Below are positions 9,655 to 19,423 of a DNA stretch of 41,083 nt, in pieces. The translations under genes and the position numbers were made by a program. Origin of the DNA: Saprospiraceae bacterium. Its GTDB lineage: Bacteria; Bacteroidota; Bacteroidia; Chitinophagales; Saprospiraceae. Position 1 is the stretch's first letter. Every line of letters begins with the position of its first letter. The stretch lies in NCBI GenBank assembly GCA_019634275.1, contig JAHQVP010000210.1, positions 1 to 41,083 of the forward strand, in the 5' to 3' direction. The notes beneath the pieces were generated by a model. That model had not been told where the DNA came from. It searched no databases and saw nothing but the letters and a program-made list of their open reading frames with translations.

Positions 9655-10692
9655 ATGAGCGGTGCAGCATTGGATCTTGCGCAAAAGAACATGGAGTCAA
9701 AAGGATGGTTAGACATGCATGTTGACCCTACCTTGGATTTAGAGGTGGAGATTGAGAAACTTAAGAAGGAGAAAAATGCCATCATCCTCGCGCACTATTA
9801 TCAGGAATCCGAAATTCAGGACATAGCAGACTACATCGGAGACAGCTTGGGCTTGTCTCAGAAAGCAGCCAATACCGATGCGGACATCATCGTATTTGCC
9901 GGAGTGCATTTTATGGCTGAGACGGCCAAGATGTTATCGCCTTCCAAGAAGGTTTTACTCCCTGATCTTAAGGCGGGATGCTCATTGGCAGACTCTTGTC
10001 CTCCTCATCTCTTCCGAGCATTTAAGGCACAACACCCAGATGCAGTGGTAGTAAGCTATATCAATTGCACAGCGGAGCTAAAGACATTGACAGATATATG
10101 TTGCACCAGTACCAATTCTGTAGCGGTCATTGAGAGCATTCCGGAGGACAAGCAAATCATCTTTGCGCCAGATCGAAATCTTGGAGCATACCTCAAGAAG
10201 AAGACTGGCAGGGACCTTATTTTATGGAATGGCACTTGCATGGTGCATGAGGTATTTTCAAACGAAAAAATTACAAAGCTGATGCTGCGGCATCCGGAGG
10301 CGAAACTGATCGCTCATCCGGAGTGCGAAGCCGCCTTATTGGATAAAGCCCATTACATCGGATCGACCAGTGGCCTCTTGGCTTTTACCAAGGAAGATGA
10401 CTGCGAAACGTTTATTGTTGCGACGGAGGTGGGCATCATACATCAAATGGAAAAGGCCTCGCCACATAAGACCTTCATACCGGCTCCGCCTAATAACATG
10501 TGCGCCTGTAACGAGTGCCCGCACATGAAGCGTAATACCATGGAGAAATTGTATCTGTGCATGAAATATGAACAACCAGAGATTATCCTGGATCAGTGGA
10601 TCATTGATGAAGGTGTGAAGTCGATTGATCGGATGTTGGAGATTTCTGCTGCCGCAGGTCTGGGTCTTAAGCCGGAGGAGGAACCAGATTAG
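9655..10692 (+). CDS. nadA: quinolinate synthase NadA
   Basis: [67 protein letters not shown]. Start trimmed from the ORF start at 9487. Confidence 0.96.
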   Translation: MSGAALDLAQKNMESKGWLDMHVDPTLDLEVEIEKLKKEKNAIILAHYYQESEIQDIADYIGDSLGLSQKAANTDADIIVFAGVHFMAETAKMLSPSKKVLLPDLKAGCSLADSCPPHLFRAFKAQHPDAVVVSYINCTAELKTLTDICCTSTNSVAVIESIPEDKQIIFAPDRNLGAYLKKKTGRDLILWNGTCMVHEVFSNEKITKLMLRHPEAKLIAHPECEAALLDKAHYIGSTSGLLAFTKEDDCETFIVATEVGIIHQMEKASPHKTFIPAPPNNMCACNECPHMKRNTMEKLYLCMKYEQPEIILDQWIIDEGVKSIDRMLEISAAAGLGLKPEEEPD

Positions 10693-10732
10693 GTCCGTTG
10701 GATGTGAAGAACGAATACACTAGTTTTAGGAC

Positions 10733-11194
10733 ATGATTCAATATCTCTTAAGGCGAGGTGGATTTTCCACATCAAGTATTCTAGTAATCCTAGTTGTTGT
10801 CTTGACTGCTTGTGGATCTAACGAAGATCCAGATAGGATAAAAGACTACAGTGAAGCAATCAAGGAGGCGGAGTCTCCCTTTGACACCAACTTCCAGAGG
10901 ACCAGTGCCGACCTGCAAGGCAAATTGGATGAGTACTCAAAAGATAAGCTGACGGAGATGGCCAATCAGACGGGGGATGCGGGACAGGAAGTTGTACCTG
11001 ATGTTCAGTTTTGGGAGGAGGTATCCAATAACGGCCGTTTTGCTGCATTTCAAAAAGCATTGAAGGGAGCTAAGAACGATGAGGATCGTTGGAAAATCGC
11101 CGATGAATTTCCTCAGATTGCTGCGCGCTCGGGAATGATTGATGCACTGGCACCGCGCCAGGATACAACTAAAGTTCCTGCAGAACAGCAGTAG
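10733..11194 (+). CDS. hypothetical lipoprotein
   Basis: Signal peptide with lipobox VVVLTACGS; charged soluble domain; no family recognised. Confidence 0.65.
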   Translation: MIQYLLRRGGFSTSSILVILVVVLTACGSNEDPDRIKDYSEAIKEAESPFDTNFQRTSADLQGKLDEYSKDKLTEMANQTGDAGQEVVPDVQFWEEVSNNGRFAAFQKALKGAKNDEDRWKIADEFPQIAARSGMIDALAPRQDTTKVPAEQQ

Positions 11195-11238
11195 GAGGCG
11201 AAACTCGCCCCACTACATTTTCCTCTCTATCTTTCAGT

Positions 11239-12231
11239 ATGATCAAGACGGCATTGGTAGGCCTCGGAAGGATGGGCCGCATTCATTTACGAAACCTTCA
11301 GGAGCATCCATCCGCAGATCTAATGGCAGTGTGTTCGAATCAACCAGGGGATGAGGAGTGGATTAGGCAGCAATATCCATGCTTACAGTACCATCAGACC
11401 TTGAGTGGATTACTCCATGCGATTGCCAAGGATGTGGATTGTATTTTTCTAGCAACGCCATCGATCCTTCATCCCGACCAGATAAAAGCATGCCTAAGGC
11501 AGGGTCTGCATGTCTTTTGTGAAAAACCCCTTGCCGTTGATGAGGCGGGTTGTCAAGCTCTTGAGCGACTGGCCATTCAGTATGGAGACCAGAAATTGAT
11601 GGTAGGATTTATGCGTCGCTTTGATCCTTCTTATCAGGAATTGAAGCAGGCCGTCGATGATGGGAGAGTTGGAATTCCCATCTTGTTTCGTGCGTACAGC
11701 TGTGATCCAGCTCATCTGATCGACGGATATTTACCTTATGCCGCCCATGGAGCGGGGCACTTTCTTGACATGTCTATCCATGACATTGACTTGATGCATT
11801 GGTTGTTGCAGTCGAACCCAATGCAGTGCATGAGTACAGGAGGAGCATTTCAGTACCAAGAACTCACAGAGCATGGTGGGGATGTGGCGGCTGCTTTCAT
11901 GAGTTTGCAAAATGGAGCAGTGGCATCTTTCTATACGAGTCGCATTGCTACGCAAGGGTATTGGGTAGAAACCGAATTGGTAGGTTCCAGGACAACCTAC
12001 CGGGTCCTCGACGATTTGGGCATTCAGGAAGTTACCTCAACGGAGAACCGTCAAACGCACTTTGGTCTAGATTTTGAGGATCGATTTGCCATTGCATTTA
12101 AGCGAGAGGTTGATTACTTTATTCGGGCCATTCGAGACAATCTGCTGATTGCTCCGAGTTGGGCGGATGGCCTCAGGGCTACTCGTACTGCGTTGATGTT
12201 GCAGGAGAGTTTTCAAATGATCAAAAAATAA
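11239..12231 (+). CDS. Gfo/Idh/MocA family oxidoreductase (inositol 2-dehydrogenase-like)
   Basis: GLGRMGRIHLRNL Rossmann motif, FCEKPLAVDEAG, GFMRRFDPSYQELK, DMSIHDIDLMHWLL. Confidence 0.9.
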   Translation: MIKTALVGLGRMGRIHLRNLQEHPSADLMAVCSNQPGDEEWIRQQYPCLQYHQTLSGLLHAIAKDVDCIFLATPSILHPDQIKACLRQGLHVFCEKPLAVDEAGCQALERLAIQYGDQKLMVGFMRRFDPSYQELKQAVDDGRVGIPILFRAYSCDPAHLIDGYLPYAAHGAGHFLDMSIHDIDLMHWLLQSNPMQCMSTGGAFQYQELTEHGGDVAAAFMSLQNGAVASFYTSRIATQGYWVETELVGSRTTYRVLDDLGIQEVTSTENRQTHFGLDFEDRFAIAFKREVDYFIRAIRDNLLIAPSWADGLRATRTALMLQESFQMIKK

Positions 12232-12236
12232 CACAA

Positions 12237-13226
12237 ATGAAGATCGCATTATTGGGACTTGGCCGAATCGGAATGGTATATGCCGAGGAGCTGCTGCAAA
12301 CTGCAGAAGTAGAGGTGTTGGCCTATTCGCCTACCCAACGCAAACGCTTTCGTCCACTGGTGGGAAATTCCAGGTTTAGTTTTTCAAGCGATTTTGCCAA
12401 GATCCTTGCCAGCGACTGCGATGCATTTATTATCGCTACGCCGTCCACTACCCATTTGGACTACCTCAAAGCGTTGGTGCCATTGGGCAAACCGATTTTT
12501 TGTGAAAAACCAGTTGATCTGCTCGAAAAGAACATTCAGAAGGTGCAACGTTGGCAGCAACAATATCAGACCCCCGTTTTGGTTGGATTCAATCGGAGGT
12601 TTGATCCGCAGGTTCGTCGCATGAAGGCCAAAATCGAGGATGGTCATATTGGCAATATCCATATCGTGAAACTGACCGGACGAGATCCCGCGCCTCCCTC
12701 AAAGGAATTTGCCAGACACAGTGGAGGGTTGTTCTTGGATATGATGATTCATGATTTTGATATGGTGCGCCACCTAACCGCTGCAGAACCCGTTTCGGTT
12801 TATGCAAAGGCAGACCTCAAGGTAGCGAAGTCCTTTGCCGAATTTGGGGACGTAGATACGGCCATCTGTATTGTCAAAATGAGTGATGGTGCTTTGGTCA
12901 CGATTGACAACAGCAGAAAGGCAACCTATGGATACGATCAGCGTCTCGAGGTGTTTGGCAGTAAGGGCATGATTCAAATTCCTAACCAACGCCATGATCA
13001 TACCGTAGTTTGTAATAAGTCCGGCACACATCGGTCCCCACTCAAAAACTTCTTTATGGACCGCTACCTGTCGTCTTATCAGGAAGAACTTCGACACTTC
13101 TTGTCTGTCGTCAGAGACCCGAAGATTTCCGTTGCCGTCTCCTTGCATGATGCATGGATGGCTACACGGATGGGTGTGGCAGCTCGAAAGTCAAGCCAGT
13201 CTGGCCGTGAAATATTGCTCAAATAA
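12237..13226 (+). CDS. Gfo/Idh/MocA family oxidoreductase (inositol 2-dehydrogenase IolG-like)
   Basis: MKIALLGLGRIGMVYAEEL, FCEKPVDL, VGFNRRFDPQVRRMK, DMMIHDFDMVRHL, NSRKATYGYDQRLEVFGSKG. Confidence 0.9.
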   Translation: MKIALLGLGRIGMVYAEELLQTAEVEVLAYSPTQRKRFRPLVGNSRFSFSSDFAKILASDCDAFIIATPSTTHLDYLKALVPLGKPIFCEKPVDLLEKNIQKVQRWQQQYQTPVLVGFNRRFDPQVRRMKAKIEDGHIGNIHIVKLTGRDPAPPSKEFARHSGGLFLDMMIHDFDMVRHLTAAEPVSVYAKADLKVAKSFAEFGDVDTAICIVKMSDGALVTIDNSRKATYGYDQRLEVFGSKGMIQIPNQRHDHTVVCNKSGTHRSPLKNFFMDRYLSSYQEELRHFLSVVRDPKISVAVSLHDAWMATRMGVAARKSSQSGREILLK

Positions 13227-13262
13227 AGCGAACTTAGTAACCACTGAAAAGAAATTTAAGAC

Positions 13263-14087
13263 ATGGCCATATCACAAGAAGTCGATCAGTTTCGAAATTA
13301 CGACCAGGGTGATGCGATCGCTGCCGTTCGTGAAAACTATCGCAAAATGCGAACCAACCAGACGGTTGAGTATGTCCAAAGAATGCGTACGAAGTACCTG
13401 ACCTATGACCGCCCGATGGATCTGTGGGATGCTATGGCCAGCCTTAATGACCTGGTGGACGTGAGCGATCCGGACTTAGACTTACCTAATGTCCAGCATC
13501 TTATCCAATCGGCCGAAGCCATTCGATCCGACAATCGACCTGATTGGATGCAATTGGTGGGATTGATACATGATCTGGGCAAAGTGATGTACCTCTGGGG
13601 AAGCGATGAAGATGGGACAAGCCAGAATGAGCAATGGGGGACAGTCGGAGATGTTTTTGTAGTGGGGTGTCGACTACCTGATACCTGCGTGTATCCAGAA
13701 TTCAATGACCTTAATGCTGACATGCACGATACGCGATACAATACTGAACTTGGCATGTACGCGCCAGGATGCGGCATCGACAACACCTTGCTTGCTTGGG
13801 GGCATGATGAATACTTATTTCAAGTCCTAAGCAATCACAAGACAAATCTAATTCCTGAGGAAGGCATGGTTATGATCCGATATCACTCCTTCTACCCATG
13901 GCATACGGGAGGGAGTTACCAGCAGCTGACCAGCGATCGGGATGATCAATACAAAGAGTGGATCCTTGACTTTAATCGCTACGATCTCTATACCAAGAGT
14001 CAAAAGATATTTGATCTTGACGAGGTTAGGCCCTACTACGAACCCATTGCTAAGAAGTACCTGGGTGAGGGTCCTATCTTCTTCTAA
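13263..14087 (+). CDS. myo-inositol oxygenase (MIOX)
   Basis: LNDLVDVSDPDLDLPNVQHLIQSAEAIR, LIHDLGKVM, LAWGHDEYLF, IRYHSFYPWH, EWILDFNRYDLYTKS: all expected HD-fold di-iron ligand motifs present. Confidence 0.96.
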   Translation: MAISQEVDQFRNYDQGDAIAAVRENYRKMRTNQTVEYVQRMRTKYLTYDRPMDLWDAMASLNDLVDVSDPDLDLPNVQHLIQSAEAIRSDNRPDWMQLVGLIHDLGKVMYLWGSDEDGTSQNEQWGTVGDVFVVGCRLPDTCVYPEFNDLNADMHDTRYNTELGMYAPGCGIDNTLLAWGHDEYLFQVLSNHKTNLIPEEGMVMIRYHSFYPWHTGGSYQQLTSDRDDQYKEWILDFNRYDLYTKSQKIFDLDEVRPYYEPIAKKYLGEGPIFF

Positions 14088-14089
14088 AG

Positions 14090-14455
14090 TTACTCCAGGT
14101 GGATATAACAGTCTGGTAGGAATGCCGGACAACAAATGCAGAGGAATACCAGATCTGCATCACCCATGTTGGTGATGCGCTGAGGAACATCCGCTGGAAT
14201 CATAGCGCTATCCCCAGGTCTCAATATTTGCTTTATTCCTTCTCCAATCTCTATCTCGCCTAAGCCCTCCAAGATGAAATAGATCTCAGAGGTTGCTCGC
14301 AGTTTATGCCATGCCGTGGTCACGCCGGCAGCCACAGTGGTACGAGCAAGAGAATGTGTCTTGTCTTCGGATCTATTGTAAATCTCGCCGATGCGACATC
14401 GCTCTTCGGTATAGAATTCTTCCAGCGATGATCCCAACACTATTTCGGGTTTCAC
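14090..14455 (-). CDS. cupin domain protein
   Basis: TTAWHKLRATSEIYFILEGLGEIEIG...LRPGDSAMIPADVPQRITNMGDADLVFLCICCP. Confidence 0.88.
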   Translation of the reverse strand: MKPEIVLGSSLEEFYTEERCRIGEIYNRSEDKTHSLARTTVAAGVTTAWHKLRATSEIYFILEGLGEIEIGEGIKQILRPGDSAMIPADVPQRITNMGDADLVFLCICCPAFLPDCYIHLE

Positions 14456-14459
14456 GGTC

Positions 14460-15368
14460 CTAAAACGCTACTAGATTTCGGAAAGCACTGATGCGATTTT
14501 GCAGTTCGTCATCAGAGATGTTTTTTAGTCGATCTAGACTGAAGTCTTCGACACAAAAAGATGCAAGGGCTGACCCATGTACGATTCCAGTTCGGACCGT
14601 TTCAAAAGAAACCTCGTCCTGGTTGGCAATGTATCCCATTAATCCTCCGGCAAAAGTGTCCCCGGCACCTGTAGGATCTTTTACTTCAGCGATCGGCATA
14701 CCGGGCAAGGCAAAAATTTGATCTTGATGAAAGAGGAGGGCTCCATGTTCCCCCTTCTTGATGATTAGATAGGAGGGTCCCATATCAAGAATGCTTTTGG
14801 CTGCCTCCACCAGGGAGTACTTCCCAGACAGTTGTCGGGCTTCTTCGTCGTTTATGCTGAGGAGGTCCACTTTTGATACCACTTCAAGGAGGCGATCCCA
14901 GGCGATGTCCATCCAAAAATTCATGGTATCCATAGCAATGAATTTGACGGTGGGATCCATTTGCTCAATGACTTGCATCTGGATGTCGGGAGTCAAGTTG
15001 CCAAGCATAACATACTCAGCTTTGCGAAAAGACTCAGATAGGATGGGATTGAAATTGTCAAGTACATTGAGGTCCGTGGTCACGGTCTCCCGATCCATCA
15101 TATTGTCCAGATACTTGCCAGCCCAGAAGAATGATTTTCCATTACCCACAACTTCAATGCCACTGGTGTCGATGCCCCGGTTGCGCATCGCCTCAAGTTC
15201 CTTAGAGGGCCAGTCGATGCCTACAATGCTGCTGAGCATGATGTCTTTGTGTAGACTGGAAGCAGCCCAACTAAAGTAGGTGCCAGATCCTCCAATCACT
15301 CTCTCTGCACTACCATAAGGAGTTTCGATGCTGTCAAAAGCAACCGTACCTACAATCAATAAACTCAT
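14460..15368 (-). CDS. PfkB family carbohydrate kinase
   Basis: VIGGSGTYFSWAAS N-terminal motif and KDPTGAGDTFAGGLMGY signature. Confidence 0.92.
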   Translation of the reverse strand: MSLLIVGTVAFDSIETPYGSAERVIGGSGTYFSWAASSLHKDIMLSSIVGIDWPSKELEAMRNRGIDTSGIEVVGNGKSFFWAGKYLDNMMDRETVTTDLNVLDNFNPILSESFRKAEYVMLGNLTPDIQMQVIEQMDPTVKFIAMDTMNFWMDIAWDRLLEVVSKVDLLSINDEEARQLSGKYSLVEAAKSILDMGPSYLIIKKGEHGALLFHQDQIFALPGMPIAEVKDPTGAGDTFAGGLMGYIANQDEVSFETVRTGIVHGSALASFCVEDFSLDRLKNISDDELQNRISAFRNLVAF

Positions 15369-15492
15369 ATTGGTCCGTTTTTAGCCGGGGCGAAGATATG
15401 CATTCGGCAGCGTCCGATTATGGTCGCTTTGTAATTCATAGCACGAGGACTTAAATGCCGAAAAGTGGAGTCGTCAATCACCATCTGTTGGA

Positions 15493-16194
15493 CTAGGGCT
15501 CGAGCAATGATTCTCCATTTAAATCAGTAGTGAGAATATCGCTCATGTAATCGAAAAAAGGACGCATACCACGGAAAGTATGGATTACTTCCTTGAGAAA
15601 GGTCTTTTCATGGACATCCCGATTGGAAAAGGATCGATACACCAAAAATTGCTTATGTCGGATCAAGTCTATATCGGGATCATCCCGCGTAAATCCTTTG
15701 GGAGCTGTTTTTACCTGATCCCCTTGCAACCCTCCAAATAGTTTTTTGAAGGAAGTAGAGCCAATGATTTTACGCAATGGACCCGAATCCGCACTAATTT
15801 GCTTGCGGATATGAAGAAGATCCTTGCTGTCCGGGTTCCAAAAACCTCCCGCGATAATGGTATTGCCCGGCTCCAAATGATAGTAGTATCCGCCACGTCG
15901 AGCTGCACTCGCCCTGCGCATTCGTCCTGAGAAGTGATTCTTATATGGGCGCTTATCTTTTGAGAACCGCACATCGCGATAGATCCGAAATAGACTTTGC
16001 TTGGGCGACATTGGAACCAACTCGTCGTGCTTATTCATCTCATCGAGAATCAGCTCGGCAAAACCAAGTGCCTTCTCATACTCGGTTTGGTATAAATCCT
16101 TGTTGGCATTAAACCACGTACGATCATTGTTCTTCTCTAGCTTACGTAAGAAGGAGAAAACGGATTTTGGCAGTCCTACAGAGTGCTTCATCAT
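15493..16194 (-). CDS. DUF2461 (TIGR02453) family protein
   Basis: FLRKLEKNNDRTWFNANKDLY, LFRIYRDVRFSKDKRPYKNHF, GGYYYHLEPGNTIIAGGFW. Confidence 0.92.
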   Translation of the reverse strand: MMKHSVGLPKSVFSFLRKLEKNNDRTWFNANKDLYQTEYEKALGFAELILDEMNKHDELVPMSPKQSLFRIYRDVRFSKDKRPYKNHFSGRMRRASAARRGGYYYHLEPGNTIIAGGFWNPDSKDLLHIRKQISADSGPLRKIIGSTSFKKLFGGLQGDQVKTAPKGFTRDDPDIDLIRHKQFLVYRSFSNRDVHEKTFLKEVIHTFRGMRPFFDYMSDILTTDLNGESLLEP

Positions 16195-18182
16195 GTCTTG
16201 ATAAAGGCTTTAGTAGCCAAGCGGTACAATAGGATGCAAATGGCTGTGACTACAAGCAAGCCTGGCCAACTTCCCAGCGGTTCTTCCATAATGGCAAACA
16301 CGTTCGAGCTTCCAGTGATCGCGACAGGAATGGCAAGAATGATTCCGATCAATGCTTCGCCGGTTATCAGTCCAGACGCCAGCAGCAATCCGGTCTGCTC
16401 GCTGCGTTGCGTAGCTTCTTCGAGTGTTCCTGCTGCCTGGCTGGCCCGCTTTCTTTGATACCTGGAAATCAGGAGAGCAATGACGCCCCCTATCCAGATA
16501 GCGCTGTCCAACTCGAACGGCAGGTAAAGTCCGACGGCAATGGCAAGGACGGGAAGTCGGAAGCTGCCCCTTTTTTCTTGTATCTGATCGAGAATGATGA
16601 TGATGATTCCAATCGCCATGCCGATGTACACCATCGTCCATGGGAGATCACCGTCAAAAACACCTGTGGCGACACTGGCCATCAAAGTAGCCTGCGGCGC
16701 TTGAAGGGAATCGGGATTGGCGGCAGTAGACGGGCCAAATCCGTAGCCCGTCAGGAGTAATTGCAGCACGAGGGGCATGATTAGCGCGGCGGAAACAACA
16801 CCCACCATTTGCATGATCTGCTGACGATACGGTGTAGCTCCTAAGATGTGGCCTGCTTTGAGGTCTTGCATATTATCTCCAGCAATGGCTGCTGCACAGC
16901 ATACTACGGCTCCAATGAGAATCGCTGCAGCTGGTCCACGTTCCGCTCCTGAACCCAGTAGCGCTAGCAGAATAAGTGCAGAAGTAAGGATGGTGGCAAT
17001 GGTGACACCGGAAATTGGATTATTCGAACTACCGACCAATCCAGCCATGTAGCCCGCCACTGCGGCAAAAAGAAAACCCGCAACCACCATCAGAATGGCC
17101 ATGAGACCGGTAATGGGTATCTGTTCGATCTCACGCAAATAGATGATGAATACTGGGACGATCATGATTCCAATGGCCAATATGACCTTGCCCATGGGCG
17201 CATCATGTTCCGTTCGCAAGACGGCGGCAGCATCACCGGTTTTTTCTCGAATGGCTGCCAGACCGCTAGAGACCGCTTTGCCAATAGATCCTCTGAGACT
17301 AATTAAGGCCCAGAGTCCTCCTACTACCATGGCCCCAACGCCCAGATAGCGAATTTGGCTACTCCATACCTCATATCCAATGTCAGTGCCCGCAAGTCCG
17401 GCAGGTGCTCCATTGATCCCTATCCAGATGGGGATGGCGATCCACCAGCTGATTACTCCTCCCAGAAACACCAGACTGGCAATGTGGAATCCCACGATGT
17501 ATCCCACTGCGATCAGGGCTGGTGATAAATTAACTCCTACGAAAGCATATGACTTGCCTCCTAAGGAGGATGCCGCAGCACCAACTCCTTCCCAGACCTT
17601 AAAGCCCGCTTCAAAGAATTTTACTGCTGCCCCAATCAAAGCACCCCACAGGAGGTAGATTACAGATTTGCCTCCTTTTTCGCCAGTTTTGAGGACTTCT
17701 GCTGTTGCCACTCCTTCTGGAAACTTCAGGTCTTGTTCTACAATTAAGGCTTTCCGCAACGGAATGGTAAAAAGAACCCCGAGGACTCCCCCGCACAATG
17801 CGATGAGTGCAGTCTCCCAGTAGCTAAATTCTGTCCAATAGCCCATCAAAACCAAAGCAGGGAAGGTAAATATGACACCGGCAGCGAGTGATTCGCCAGC
17901 ACTTGCCGCGGTCTGTACGATGTTGTTTTCAAGAATGTTACTGTTCTTAAACAACTTTAAGATGGCCATAGAAAGAACGGCAGCTGGGATACTTGCGGAG
18001 ACCGTCATGCCTGCAAACAATCCCAAATATGCATTCGCTGCGGATAGGACTACCGACAGCAAGGCTCCCAAGATGAATGCTTTGATGGTAGTTTCTGGAA
18101 GGGTGGTTCCTGGACCGATATAGGGCTTGTGTTCGTTCGCCATGACCGTATTTGAAAGTTTATGCGCTGGTAAAATAGCCAA
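16191..18182 (-). CDS. OPT family oligopeptide transporter
   Basis: Polytopic, ~660 aa; GALLSVVLSAANAYLGLFAGMTVSASIPAAVLSM, TAASAGESLAAGVIFTFPAL, FPEGVATAEVLKTGE. Start may be at 18143 (MANEHKPYIG). Confidence 0.92.
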   Translation of the reverse strand: MAILPAHKLSNTVMANEHKPYIGPGTTLPETTIKAFILGALLSVVLSAANAYLGLFAGMTVSASIPAAVLSMAILKLFKNSNILENNIVQTAASAGESLAAGVIFTFPALVLMGYWTEFSYWETALIALCGGVLGVLFTIPLRKALIVEQDLKFPEGVATAEVLKTGEKGGKSVIYLLWGALIGAAVKFFEAGFKVWEGVGAAASSLGGKSYAFVGVNLSPALIAVGYIVGFHIASLVFLGGVISWWIAIPIWIGINGAPAGLAGTDIGYEVWSSQIRYLGVGAMVVGGLWALISLRGSIGKAVSSGLAAIREKTGDAAAVLRTEHDAPMGKVILAIGIMIVPVFIIYLREIEQIPITGLMAILMVVAGFLFAAVAGYMAGLVGSSNNPISGVTIATILTSALILLALLGSGAERGPAAAILIGAVVCCAAAIAGDNMQDLKAGHILGATPYRQQIMQMVGVVSAALIMPLVLQLLLTGYGFGPSTAANPDSLQAPQATLMASVATGVFDGDLPWTMVYIGMAIGIIIIILDQIQEKRGSFRLPVLAIAVGLYLPFELDSAIWIGGVIALLISRYQRKRASQAAGTLEEATQRSEQTGLLLASGLITGEALIGIILAIPVAITGSSNVFAIMEEPLGSWPGLLVVTAICILLYRLATKAFIKT

Positions 18183-18298
18183 TTGGATTTACGATTCGGA
18201 TGATTTTCAACTTTGTGATTCCATGATGAGTAGGAAGCACTCCAAAACTTCCAGTACCTTATTGCCGAAACGAATGAAGGAGAAGTAACAACAACCAT

Positions 18299-19390
18299 AT
18301 GAAAGACCGACTTACCTCACTCGATTTTTTTCGGGGGGCAACGATTGCTGGAATGATCGTGGTGAATGATCCGGGTTCCTGGAAGCATGTTTACGCTCCT
18401 TTGAAGCATGCCGAGTGGCACGGGGTGACGGCAACGGATTTGGTGTTTCCTTTCTTTCTGTTCATTGTCGGAGTATCGATTGCGTTGTCCTATACAAAAC
18501 AGCTGGCATTGGGCCGTGAGAAAGGAGCCATGGCAAAGAAAGCAGCCAAAAGAGCGGCGATCATCTTTCTTTTGGGGATGTTGTTGACGCTCTTCCCCAA
18601 ATTTGATTTTGCAAATCTTCGACTTGTAGGAGTGCTGCCGCGCATAGCATTGGTCTTTCTGGCATGCTCACTTATGTTTATCTATATGAGCCCAAAGCGA
18701 ATGTTCTGGATTGGCGCAGGACTCCTGCTCTTTTACTGGCTGGTCATGATGTACATACCCTTGCCTGGCGTAGGGGAGGTCATGCTGGAGCCCGGTCAAA
18801 ATATGGCAGCATGGATAGACGGATACATCACACCAGGCAGAATGTATCGCACAACCTGGGACCCTGAAGGATTATTCAGCACCCTGCCTGCCATCGCTTC
18901 CGGCCTCTCTGGCATAGCGGTCGGGCTGATTTGGTTGCGTAAAGAGACAGATGTCTCTGCACGAATTATGTGGATGTTTACCTTGGGCTTTGTCTACTTT
19001 TTCATTGGAAATATTTGGGGATGGTTTTTTCCAATGAACAAGCACATTTGGACCAGTTCCTATGTCTTGCATACGAGTGGTTTGGCAGCGATGGGTTTTG
19101 CGGCCTCGATTGTAATCATAGACGTAATGAAGATTAAGACGGGCACCAAAATGTTTGTGGTTTTTGGTCTGAATGCCATTGCAGCCTATGTGTTGCATGG
19201 TCTTCTGTTTAAGGTCGCCCGCATTTTTACAGGAGAGGGGCCAACCGTCGGAGCGCAGTTTACTGAGCTGATGATGGGGGCAGGCCTAGAGCCAAAGCTG
19301 GCCTCACTCAGTTGGGCCTTACTGTATCTGGCGATTTGCTATGTTCCAATCTATGCACTCTATCGTAAAGGGGTCTTCATAAAGGTTTAA
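18299..19390 (+). CDS. HGSNAT-like / DUF5009 membrane acyltransferase
   Basis: RLTSLDFFRGATIAGMIVVNDPGSW...LKHAEWHGVTATDLVFPFFLFIVGVSIALS; multiple TMs. Confidence 0.88.
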   Translation: MKDRLTSLDFFRGATIAGMIVVNDPGSWKHVYAPLKHAEWHGVTATDLVFPFFLFIVGVSIALSYTKQLALGREKGAMAKKAAKRAAIIFLLGMLLTLFPKFDFANLRLVGVLPRIALVFLACSLMFIYMSPKRMFWIGAGLLLFYWLVMMYIPLPGVGEVMLEPGQNMAAWIDGYITPGRMYRTTWDPEGLFSTLPAIASGLSGIAVGLIWLRKETDVSARIMWMFTLGFVYFFIGNIWGWFFPMNKHIWTSSYVLHTSGLAAMGFAASIVIIDVMKIKTGTKMFVVFGLNAIAAYVLHGLLFKVARIFTGEGPTVGAQFTELMMGAGLEPKLASLSWALLYLAICYVPIYALYRKGVFIKV

Positions 19391-19423
19391 CAATGAGGGA
19401 TGTAGAATTGATGGGTTCTTGTC

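Noticed and set aside
11195-11238. ggcga-aac-tcgcc hairpin as a terminator before the inositol operon
   Set aside because: Only 5 bp and no adjacent T run; too weak.
14791-15279. 162-aa plus-strand ORF
   Set aside because: Antisense shadow of the PfkB kinase gene.
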